DNA from: Alphaproteobacteria bacterium
GTDB lineage: Bacteria; Pseudomonadota; Alphaproteobacteria; Micropepsales; Micropepsaceae
DNA length: 5,631 nt
Direction of reading: 5' to 3'
Assembly: GCA_003246795.1 (NCBI GenBank)
Contig: QKCS01000125.1
Location: forward strand, 1 to 5,631
Shown here: positions 1 to 5,631 of the stretch, piece by piece
Layout of the letters: each line of letters begins with the position of its first letter
Position numbering within the stretch: position 1 is the first letter of the stretch
Program-made: the position numbers and the translations under genes
The notes under the pieces: model-generated
What the model was told of the DNA's origin: nothing
The model's input: the letters and a program-made list of their open reading frames with translations, nothing else
The model's database searches: none

Positions 1-1526
1 ATCTGGCGGTCTGGCTCGCCCATTTGCCGACCGACCGCATCGAACGCGCGCTCTCGCCAAGGCCGTCTGACCCGCGCGTGATCGTTCGCGAGGTGAAGAG
101 CGCGCTTCGCCTCGCCGCGATGAACGCGGCGGCGGAATCGCTCGGCCTCAAAGTGGGCATGCCGCTCGCCGACGCGCGCGCGATGTTTCCCTCGCTCCTC
201 GTCGATCACGCCAACGATACCGCCGATCAAAACCTAGCCGAGGCAATCAACGACTGGCTCGGCCGCTACACGCCGCTCGCGGGGCTCTCGCCACCCGACG
301 GCATGATGCTCGACATCACGGGTTGCGCGCATCTCTTCGGCGGCGAGGACGACATGCGCAAGGACGTCGTCGGCCGCCTGCGCGCCCAAGGCTTCACCGC
401 CCGCGCCGCCGTCGCCGGCACCGTCGGCGCCGCCTGGGCCCATGCGCGCTTCGGCAAAGCCGGCGTCGTCGCCGACGCCGATCTGCGCGAGACGCTGTTG
501 CCGCTGTCCTTGGCCGCCCTGCGCCTCGACGCCGACAAGATCGACGCACTCGCCCGCGTCGGCCTGAAGAAAATCGCCGACATCGACGGTCGCCCGCGAG
601 GTCCCCTTGCCGCCCGCTTCGGCGCGATCCTGTTGCGCCGCCTCGACCAGGCCTTCGGCGCCGTGGACGAACCGATCACCCCGCGCCTGCCGTTGCCGCC
701 CTACATCGCCGAACGCGTCTTCGCCGAACCCGTCACGCACGAAGACTACATCCTGCAAACGATCGAGCATTTGGCTGCCGATCTCGCTCGTCGCATGGAG
801 GAACGCGGCGACGGCGCCCGCGCACTTCAGGTCACGCTCTATCGCGTCGACGGCGCCATCCGCCGCCTGTCGGTCGCGACAAGCAAACCCTTGCGCGACA
901 CGCGCGCGCTCTGCCGCCTGTTTAAGGAGCGCTTCTCTTCGCTCGTCGACGAACTCGATCCCGGTTTCGGTTTCGATGTCATCCGCCTGTCGGTCACGAC
1001 CGCCGAAAAAACCAACACGGCGCAAATCGACATCGTCGCCGCCGCCCAGGGCCACGACGACGTCGACCATCTGATCGACCGTCTGGGCGTGCGCTTCGGC
1101 ATGCGCCGCGTCATGCGCTTCGTCCCGCAAGCAACCCACATCCCCGAATTCGCCGTCGCGGGTGTTCCCGCGCATCAACCTCTTCCGCCCACAATCGAAG
1201 GAAACATCGCCGAACAAGACACGACCGGCCCCGCACGCCCCCTGCGCCTTTTCGACCGGCCGGAGGAAATCGAAGCCATCGCCGAGGTTCCCGACGGCCC
1301 GCCCGCGCGCTTTGAGTGGCGGCGCGTAAAGCACGAAGTTGCCCGCACCGAAGGCCCCGAACGCATCGCCATGGAATGGTGGCGCGACACGAACGGCCGC
1401 GCACTCACCCGTGATTACTTCCGGGTCGAGGACGCACACGGCCGCAGATTCTGGCTCTATCGCGAAGGCCTCTACGACCGCGAAACCGCGAAGCCGCGCT
1501 GGTTCATGCACGGTCTCTTCGCATGA
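1..1526 (+). CDS. imuB: ImuB, inactive Y-family DNA polymerase homologue of the SOS mutasome (5' end cut off)
   Basis: ImuB is the adaptor of the ImuA-ImuB-DnaE2 translesion complex; by family knowledge it binds the beta clamp and recruits the error-prone polymerase. The reading frame is already open at base 3 (LAVWLAHLPTDRIER), matching the usual ImuB N-terminus, so the true start lies a few codons upstream and a TTG at 24 is not the start. Counting residues from that TTG codon: the palm core has PPDGMMLDITG at 90-100, where active Y-family enzymes carry an SxDE motif, and the N-terminal acidic motif is replaced by LAVWL. Polymerase activity is therefore unlikely. A helix-hairpin-helix region lies near 172-187 and a little-finger-like region at about 217-345. 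PLRLF at 406-410 is a candidate degenerate clamp-binding motif. The C-terminus (RDYFRVEDAHGRRFWLYREG, then ending in HGLFA) is typical of the family. The 507 visible residues are close to full length. It overlaps dnaE2 by 4 bases. Confidence 0.95.
   Translation, partial: LAVWLAHLPTDRIERALSPRPSDPRVIVREVKSALRLAAMNAAAESLGLKVGMPLADARAMFPSLLVDHANDTADQNLAEAINDWLGRYTPLAGLSPPDGMMLDITGCAHLFGGEDDMRKDVVGRLRAQGFTARAAVAGTVGAAWAHARFGKAGVVADADLRETLLPLSLAALRLDADKIDALARVGLKKIADIDGRPRGPLAARFGAILLRRLDQAFGAVDEPITPRLPLPPYIAERVFAEPVTHEDYILQTIEHLAADLARRMEERGDGARALQVTLYRVDGAIRRLSVATSKPLRDTRALCRLFKERFSSLVDELDPGFGFDVIRLSVTTAEKTNTAQIDIVAAAQGHDDVDHLIDRLGVRFGMRRVMRFVPQATHIPEFAVAGVPAHQPLPPTIEGNIAEQDTTGPARPLRLFDRPEEIEAIAEVPDGPPARFEWRRVKHEVARTEGPERIAMEWWRDTNGRALTRDYFRVEDAHGRRFWLYREGLYDRETAKPRWFMHGLFA
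1523..1526 (+). other. ATGA stop/start overlap coupling imuB to dnaE2
   Basis: The dnaE2 ATG and the imuB TGA share the four bases ATGA. The bases just upstream (GGTCTCTTCGC) contain no purine-rich ribosome binding site. Reinitiation by ribosomes finishing imuB is therefore the simplest way to translate dnaE2. This would keep the amounts of the two mutasome partners linked. Confidence 0.8.
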
Positions 1527-4500
1527 CCGACGCCAACGTGGTGGCGATCCCGCCGCCGAAAAAGCCGGCCGAAGAGAGTCCGAAGCCCGCCTACGTCGAA
1601 CTCGCCGTAACGACGAACTACTCGTTTCTGCGCAGCGGGTCGCATCCGAAAGAATTCGTCCGGCGCGCGTATGAACTCGGCCACGCCGCCATCGGCATCG
1701 CCGACCGCAATTCCGTCGCTGGCGTCGTGCGCGCCTTCGCGCAAGCCCGCGAATTGGAATTCCCGCTGGTCGTGGGCAGCCGCCTCGTCTTCGCCGACGG
1801 CACGCCGGACATCCTCGCCTATCCATCGGACCGCGCTGCCTACGGCCGCCTCACGCGCCTGCTCACGGTCGGCAACCGCCGCGCCGAGAAAGGCGAGTGC
1901 ATCCTGCGCCTCGACGACCTGATCGAATTCGCCGAAGGTCTTTTGCTCATCGCGATCCCGCCGCGCCCGCACATCGAAGCCGTCGCTCCAACCTTGGAAC
2001 GATTGCGTGCCGTCCCGCCCGGCCGCCTCTGGCTCGGCGCGACGATGTCCTATCGCGGCGACGAGCAACGCCACGCCAAACGCCTTATCGCACTCGGCAA
2101 TCGCTACGACATCCCCCTGATCGCGCTCGGCGACGCGCTCTATCACGCCCCCGAACGCCGCGCGCTGCAGGACGTGCTGACCTGCATCCGCGAACACACG
2201 ACGCTCGACGCCGCCGGCTTCAAACTCGAAGCGAACGCCGAACGCCACTTGAAACCGCCTGAGGAAATGGCGCGCCTCTTCCGCCGCCTGCCGGAGGCGA
2301 TTGACGAAACGGTCCGCTTCGCCGAACGTTGCCGCTTCTCGCTCGAACAGCTCCGCTACGAATACCCCGACGAAACCCGCGAAGGCTTCGCGACGCCGCA
2401 AGACGCTTTGGTGCACTACGCCGAAGAAGGCGCCAAGAAACGCTACCCGAACGGCCTGCCTCAAAAAGTACGCAAGGCTCTCGATCACGAACTCAAGATC
2501 ATCGCGGAGCTGAAATACGCTCCCTACTTCCTCACCGTCCACGACATCGTGCGCTACGCTCGTTCGTTGGAGATCCCGATTCTCTGTCAGGGCCGGGGGT
2601 CGGCCGCGAATTCCGCCGTGTGTTATTGCCTCGGCGTGACCGAGGTCGATCCTGAAAAAGTCGGCCTCTTGTTCGAGCGCTTCCTTTCCGCCGAGCGGCG
2701 CGAACCGCCCGACATCGACGTCGACTTCGAACACGAACGCCGCGAAGACGTGATCCAGTACATCTACAAGCGCTACGGCCGCGAACGCGCGGGCCTCGCC
2801 GCCACCGTCATCTGCTATCGCGGCCGCAGCGCCATTCGCGACGTCGGCAAGGCCTTCGGCCTCTCCGAAGACACGATCGGCGCGCTCGCCGGCACGCTGT
2901 GGGGTTGGTCGACCGAGGCGCCCATGGCCGACGAAGTGCGCCGCATCGGCCTCGACCCGACCGACAAGCGCCTCGCCCAGGCCCTGATGCTCGCACAGGA
3001 ACTCGTCGATTTCCCGCGCCACTTGTCCCAGCACGTCGGCGGCTTCGTGATGACGCGCAGCCGCCTCGACGAAGTCATCCCAATCTCGAACGCCGCGATG
3101 GAAGACCGCACCATCGTTGAATGGGACAAGGATGACCTGAACGAACTCGGCATCCTCAAAGTCGACGTGCTCGCGCTCGGCATGCTGTCGTGCCTACGCA
3201 AAGCGCTCGAAATGCTCCGGAACCACTACGGACTGCCGATGCATAATTTGTCGGACATTCCCCCCGACGAGCCCGAAGTCTACCGCATGCTGTCGCGGGC
3301 CGATTCGATCGGCGTGTTCCAAGTCGAAAGCCGCGCGCAAATGTCCATGCTGCCGCGCCTCAGACCCGAGAAATTCTACGATCTCGTCATCGAAGTCGCG
3401 ATCGTGCGCCCCGGCCCCATCCAAGGCGGCATGGTTCACCCCTATCTCCGGCGCAAGCAGGGCCTCGACAAACCCGTCTACCCGAAGCCGGAACTCGAAG
3501 AAGTCCTGAAGAACACGCTGGGCGTGCCGCTGTTCCAGGAACAAGCGATGCGCATTGCGATCGTCGCCGCGAAATTCACCCCGGCCGAAGCCGACAAGCT
3601 GCGCCGCTCGATGGCGACGTTCCGCCACTTGGGGACAATCAAGACCTTCGAAGACAAGTTCATCAACGGCATGGTCGATAACGGCTACGAACGCGACTTC
3701 GCCGCCCGTTGTTTCGAGCAGATCAAAGGCTTCGGCGATTACGGCTTCCCCGAAAGCCACGCCGCAAGCTTCGCCCTCCTCGCCTACGACTCGTCGTGGC
3801 TCAAATGCCACTACCCCGACGTATTCGCCGCTGCCCTTTTGAACTCGCAACCCATGGGCTTCTACGCCCCCGCCCAGATCGTCCGCGACGCCCAGGAACA
3901 CGGCGTCGAAATGCGCGCGGTCGACATCAACCACTCCGATTGGGACAACACGCTGGAGCCTGGTCCCGCCAGCAACGCGAAACTTCACCGGCGCCACGCC
4001 GAAATGGCGAGCGACATCCGCACCACGCACGCCATGCGTTTGGGCTTCCGCCAAATCTCAGGCTTCAGCGAAGGCGACGCGAAACTGATCATGGAACGCC
4101 GCGGCCGGGACTATGATTCCGTGCGCGATCTCTGGCTGCGCACGAGGATCGAACCCTCCGCCCTCGAACGTCTGGCCGACGCCGACGCCTTCCGCTCCAT
4201 CGGCCTCGCCCGTCGCGAAGCGCTGTGGGCCGTGCGCGGCTTGCGCCGTTCGGGCGACAAGGACGACTTGCCGTTGCTCGCCGCCGCGACGTCGCGGGAA
4301 CTCGAACCGGACTATGCCTTGCCCGCCATGCCCCTTGGCGAACACGTCGTCGAGGATTATCGCCACCTGCATCTGTCGCTAAAGGCGCACCCCGTCTCGT
4401 TCCTGCGCGGCGAACTCACCCGCCGCCGTATCGTCGAAAACATTACCCTTGCCGCGCTGCCGCCCGACCGCCGCATTCAGGTTTCCGGCCTCGTCCTCGT

Positions 4501-4930
4501 GCGCCAGCGCCCGGGCACGGCGTCGGGCGTCATCTTCATGACGCTCGAAGACGAAACCGGCATCGCCAACGCCATCGTTTGGCCGAGAGTGTTCGAAGCG
4601 TTCCGCCCGCAGGTCCTGGGTGCGCGTTTCGCGACAGTGCGCGGCAAACTGCAAAGCGAAAGCGGCGTCATTCACATCGTCGCCGAACACATCGAAGATC
4701 TGACGCCGCTCTTGAACCGCCTGCACGCCGACACCGCCCCGATCCAATCCATGTCGCGCGCCGACGAGATCAAGCATCCTGTTCCCGACTCAGGCACCTA
4801 CCCCGGCGCGAAACGCACGAATCTTCACGCGCATCCGCGCAACGTCCGCCCGCTTCAGACCTCGCGCGAGTACGACGCCACCGCCGCCAAGGTTCATGCC
4901 GTCATGCCGAAAGGCAGAAACTTCCACTAA
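1523..4930 (+). CDS. dnaE2: DnaE2 (ImuC), error-prone C-family DNA polymerase
   Basis: A DNA polymerase III alpha-type enzyme specialised for damage-induced mutagenic translesion synthesis, working with ImuA and ImuB. It has 1135 residues, slightly longer than typical DnaE2. The N-terminal PHP domain starts near residue 24, but its metal-binding histidines are replaced: ELAVTTNYS at 26-34 and DRN at 61-63, where active PHP domains have HxHxH and DHG. The polymerase core is intact: GRGSAANSAV begins at 357, PDIDVDF at 396-402 supplies Asp397 and Asp399, and KVDVLAL supplies Asp548. These match the three catalytic aspartates of the C family. Helix-hairpin-helix motifs lie at about 867-907 and an OB fold at about 985-1060. 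The ending PKGRNFH resembles the family's usual PKSRDFH. The start ATG overlaps the imuB stop as ATGA. No clear Shine-Dalgarno sequence precedes it, so translational coupling is likely. SOS control is expected from the family, but its promoter is outside the window. Confidence 0.97.
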   Translation: MTDANVVAIPPPKKPAEESPKPAYVELAVTTNYSFLRSGSHPKEFVRRAYELGHAAIGIADRNSVAGVVRAFAQARELEFPLVVGSRLVFADGTPDILAYPSDRAAYGRLTRLLTVGNRRAEKGECILRLDDLIEFAEGLLLIAIPPRPHIEAVAPTLERLRAVPPGRLWLGATMSYRGDEQRHAKRLIALGNRYDIPLIALGDALYHAPERRALQDVLTCIREHTTLDAAGFKLEANAERHLKPPEEMARLFRRLPEAIDETVRFAERCRFSLEQLRYEYPDETREGFATPQDALVHYAEEGAKKRYPNGLPQKVRKALDHELKIIAELKYAPYFLTVHDIVRYARSLEIPILCQGRGSAANSAVCYCLGVTEVDPEKVGLLFERFLSAERREPPDIDVDFEHERREDVIQYIYKRYGRERAGLAATVICYRGRSAIRDVGKAFGLSEDTIGALAGTLWGWSTEAPMADEVRRIGLDPTDKRLAQALMLAQELVDFPRHLSQHVGGFVMTRSRLDEVIPISNAAMEDRTIVEWDKDDLNELGILKVDVLALGMLSCLRKALEMLRNHYGLPMHNLSDIPPDEPEVYRMLSRADSIGVFQVESRAQMSMLPRLRPEKFYDLVIEVAIVRPGPIQGGMVHPYLRRKQGLDKPVYPKPELEEVLKNTLGVPLFQEQAMRIAIVAAKFTPAEADKLRRSMATFRHLGTIKTFEDKFINGMVDNGYERDFAARCFEQIKGFGDYGFPESHAASFALLAYDSSWLKCHYPDVFAAALLNSQPMGFYAPAQIVRDAQEHGVEMRAVDINHSDWDNTLEPGPASNAKLHRRHAEMASDIRTTHAMRLGFRQISGFSEGDAKLIMERRGRDYDSVRDLWLRTRIEPSALERLADADAFRSIGLARREALWAVRGLRRSGDKDDLPLLAAATSRELEPDYALPAMPLGEHVVEDYRHLHLSLKAHPVSFLRGELTRRRIVENITLAALPPDRRIQVSGLVLVRQRPGTASGVIFMTLEDETGIANAIVWPRVFEAFRPQVLGARFATVRGKLQSESGVIHIVAEHIEDLTPLLNRLHADTAPIQSMSRADEIKHPVPDSGTYPGAKRTNLHAHPRNVRPLQTSREYDATAAKVHAVMPKGRNFH

Positions 4931-4944
4931 CCCGACAGGACAAC

Positions 4945-5370
4945 CTATGCCGCGTCCGCATCCTCGGACGTCACGGCCTCCTCCGCCGGAATGCCGTAGT
5001 ATTCGATGAGATCCTCGGGATCTTGACCGTAGTCGTAGACGAGTTCCTCGCCGGCCTTGATATCGGTCAGGGCGTAGAACTCCATCTTCATCGCCTCGTA
5101 GTTCGAGACGAGGGACACGTTCTCCGGCAGCCCGTGGTTGATGAGGCTGCCCAAGCCCAAAACGACGCACAGATCGTCGTCTTCGTTCCACTGAAACACA
5201 TAGCGCCCCACGATCGTCTTGTCCGCGTGGTCGGACTCGTCTCCCGGCATGAAGATCACGTGATCGGCCAGGACCAGCGTGCCCTTCGCAATATCGCGCG
5301 CCGCGAACACGCAACGCCCCCTGCCCGGAATCACGCGCACGACAAGATTCGACGATGGAGATGCGCTCAC
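4945..5370 (-). CDS. Small stand-alone SET-domain protein (probable protein-lysine N-methyltransferase)
   Basis: A 141-residue protein made almost entirely of a SET domain; such domains transfer methyl groups from S-adenosylmethionine to lysine side chains. Visible motifs are GRGRCVFAARDIAKG at 16-30 (the usual first SET motif, GxG followed by the FAxxDIxxG segment), GLGSLINHGLPENVS at 72-86 (the NHxxxPN-type cofactor and knot motif, here NHGLPEN), and AGEELVYDYG at 106-115, with Tyr114 as the likely catalytic tyrosine. There are no pre-SET or post-SET cysteine clusters, and the tail after residue 116 is acidic. No signal peptide or membrane segment is seen, so it should be cytoplasmic. The start is a GTG; an in-frame TGA lies 6 bases upstream, so no longer start exists, and AGGA precedes it closely. 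The gene converges on dnaE2 with 14 bases between stops and diverges from the Tat-signal gene. The substrate is unknown, and any link to the mutasome is only positional. Confidence 0.85.
   Translation of the reverse strand: MSASPSSNLVVRVIPGRGRCVFAARDIAKGTLVLADHVIFMPGDESDHADKTIVGRYVFQWNEDDDLCVVLGLGSLINHGLPENVSLVSNYEAMKMEFYALTDIKAGEELVYDYGQDPEDLIEYYGIPAEEAVTSEDADAA
4953..4970. terminator. Possible hairpin at the convergent dnaE2/SET junction
   Basis: CGTCCG at 4953-4958 and CGGACG at 4965-4970 form a perfect 6-base-pair GC-rich stem with a 6-base loop. It starts 22 bases after the dnaE2 stop and lies inside the last codons of the converging SET gene. Neither strand shows a following T-tract, so it does not fit a classical intrinsic terminator. 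The repeat may simply reflect the codons for the acidic SEDADA tail. Confidence 0.2.
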
Positions 5371-5373
5371 GAA

Positions 5374-5378
5374 TCCTC
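5374..5378 (-). promoter_or_regulatory. Ribosome binding site for the SET-domain gene
   Basis: On the minus strand GAGGA lies 3 bases before the GTG start at 5370. The spacing is short, but this is the only purine-rich match near the start. The next in-frame GTG codons (residues 11 and 13) have no such sequence and would cut into the start of the SET domain. It supports the GTG at 5370 as the start. Confidence 0.5.
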
Positions 5379-5415
5379 ACAACTCTGTAATTTCGCAGAT
5401 GCTAAAAACCCTATA

Positions 5416-5433
5416 GATCGAGCCCGTTCGATC
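5416..5433. promoter_or_regulatory. 18-base dyad, possible operator
   Basis: GATCGA and TCGATC form perfect inverted arms around a 6-base centre (GCCCGT). The site lies 45 bases upstream of the SET gene start in a stretch richer in A and T than the genes. Size and symmetry fit a site for a dimeric transcription factor, but no known regulator is recognised. On the minus strand a short T-run follows, yet there is no upstream minus-strand gene to terminate. Confidence 0.35.
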
Positions 5434-5491
5434 AAGACCCAGTGGCAGCCTTCGCAGGGGATACAACTCACGGGGACGTGACATATCGCGG

Positions 5492-5520
5492 TTGGCAGCG
5501 GCCCAACGAGATTGTCTAAA
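5492..5520 (+). promoter_or_regulatory. Candidate sigma70-type promoter for the Tat-signal gene
   Basis: TTGGCA at 5492-5497 matches the -35 consensus TTGACA at five of six bases. TCTAAA at 5515-5520 matches the -10 consensus TATAAT at four of six. The spacer is exactly 17 bases. Transcription would begin near 5527, giving a leader of roughly 40 bases before the ATG at 5570. This is prediction from pattern only. Confidence 0.4.
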
Positions 5521-5530
5521 CTCTCCGCAG

Positions 5531-5544
5531 GGCACATCCGTGCC
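5531..5544 (+). other. Small hairpin in the presumed leader of the Tat-signal gene
   Basis: GGCAC at 5531-5535 and GTGCC at 5540-5544 form a 5-base-pair stem with an ATCC loop. It would lie just after the predicted transcription start. It is too small to call a riboswitch or terminator and could be chance. Confidence 0.2.
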
Positions 5545-5569
5545 GTATGCAATCGGGGTTTCAGAGTTC

Positions 5570-5631
5570 ATGAAAAGACGGACTTTCTTGCAAGGCGCTG
5601 CCGCAACGGCCGCGCTGACCGGCGCCGCGCC
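5570..5631 (+). CDS. N-terminus of a Tat-exported protein, product unknown (3' end cut off)
   Basis: The visible residues begin MKRRTFLQGAAATAAL and continue as an Ala/Gly/Thr-rich segment. This is a textbook twin-arginine signal: RRTFLQ matches the (S/T)RRxFLK consensus and is followed by a weakly hydrophobic stretch. The protein should therefore be folded in the cytoplasm, often with a cofactor, and exported through the Tat pathway to the periplasm. Only 20 complete codons are present, so the mature domain and function cannot be told. The ATG at 5570 is preferred because the twin arginines then sit at residues 3-4. An in-frame GTG at 5540 would add ten residues and has no better ribosome binding site. 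A weak AGAG lies at 5563-5566. The gene is divergent from the SET gene and has a candidate promoter at 5492-5520. Confidence 0.8.
   Translation, partial: MKRRTFLQGAAATAALTGAA

Noticed and set aside
234..1826. Long antisense open frame across imuB (530 codons)
   Set aside because: It runs opposite the well-supported imuB frame and extends into dnaE2. Its translation is rich in Arg, Ala, Gly and Asp with no recognisable domain. Long antisense frames are expected in GC-rich genes with G/C-ending codons.
1472..3034. Long antisense open frame across the first half of dnaE2 (520 codons)
   Set aside because: It is a mirror of the codon bias of dnaE2, with no known domain and no start signals.
3531..3543. 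TGTTCCAGGAACA palindrome resembling an SOS-type operator
   Set aside because: It lies within conserved dnaE2 codons (LFQEQ), far from any start, and has the wrong spacing for the GTTC-N7-GTTC box of alphaproteobacteria.
3194..4054. Antisense open frame inside dnaE2 (286 codons)
   Set aside because: Same reason: it lies wholly opposite conserved polymerase sequence and has no family motifs.
4589..4604. Two GTTC half-sites close together inside dnaE2
   Set aside because: The spacing is 5 bases rather than 7, and the site is internal to the coding region, so it is not a LexA box.
4790..5380. Minus-strand frame of 196 codons overlapping the SET gene
   Set aside because: It is a shifted frame of the SET gene, Arg/Gly-rich and without motifs. 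The SET frame carries all the conserved residues.
4225..5481. Plus-strand frame of 418 codons running through the end of dnaE2 and over the SET gene
   Set aside because: It is out of frame with dnaE2, antisense to the SET gene, and highly Arg/Pro/His-rich in its first half. It is a composition artefact.
5491..5507. GTTGG...CCAAC inverted repeat in the intergenic region
   Set aside because: It has only a 5-base stem with a 7-base loop and no T-run, and it overlaps the candidate -35 element. It is too weak to call a separate element.
5377..5571. 64-codon minus-strand frame in phase with the SET gene and ending in TGA 6 bases before its GTG
   Set aside because: Stop-codon readthrough would make a longer SET protein, but the translation has no family similarity that I recognise, its codons are unlike the neighbours, and it spans the promoter-like intergenic elements.

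Overview
The window is GC-rich and gene-dense. Its codons end strongly in G or C. The gene content and the imuB-dnaE2 arrangement suggest an alphaproteobacterium. This placement is an inference from overall resemblance of the two DNA-repair proteins to that class, and I cannot name a genus from sequence alone.

Positions 1-4930 (+ strand) carry the downstream two genes of the SOS mutagenesis cassette (imuA-imuB-dnaE2 type). imuB, a catalytically degenerate Y-family polymerase homologue, is complete except for a few N-terminal codons cut off by the window edge. It overlaps dnaE2 (imuC), the error-prone C-family polymerase, by 4 bases (ATGA). In this known system ImuB acts as the hub that links the beta clamp, ImuA and DnaE2, and DnaE2 does the mutagenic translesion synthesis. 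imuA and the LexA-controlled promoter would lie upstream of the window. I found no alphaproteobacterial LexA-type box (GTTC-N7-GTTC) inside it.

Positions 4945-5370 (- strand) encode a small stand-alone SET-domain protein, a probable protein-lysine methyltransferase of unknown substrate. It converges on dnaE2 with only 14 bases between the stop codons.

Positions 5371-5569 form a divergent intergenic region of 199 bases. It holds an 18-base dyad (GATCGA-N6-TCGATC) on the SET side, a plausible sigma70 promoter with a 17-base spacer facing right, and a small hairpin in the presumed leader.

At 5570 a new + strand gene begins with a clear twin-arginine (Tat) signal peptide. Only its first 20 codons are in the window, so its product cannot be identified.

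The mutasome part is a known system. The least explained element is the SET-domain gene beside it, with its possible operator. No mobile element, CRISPR array, tRNA or rRNA was seen.
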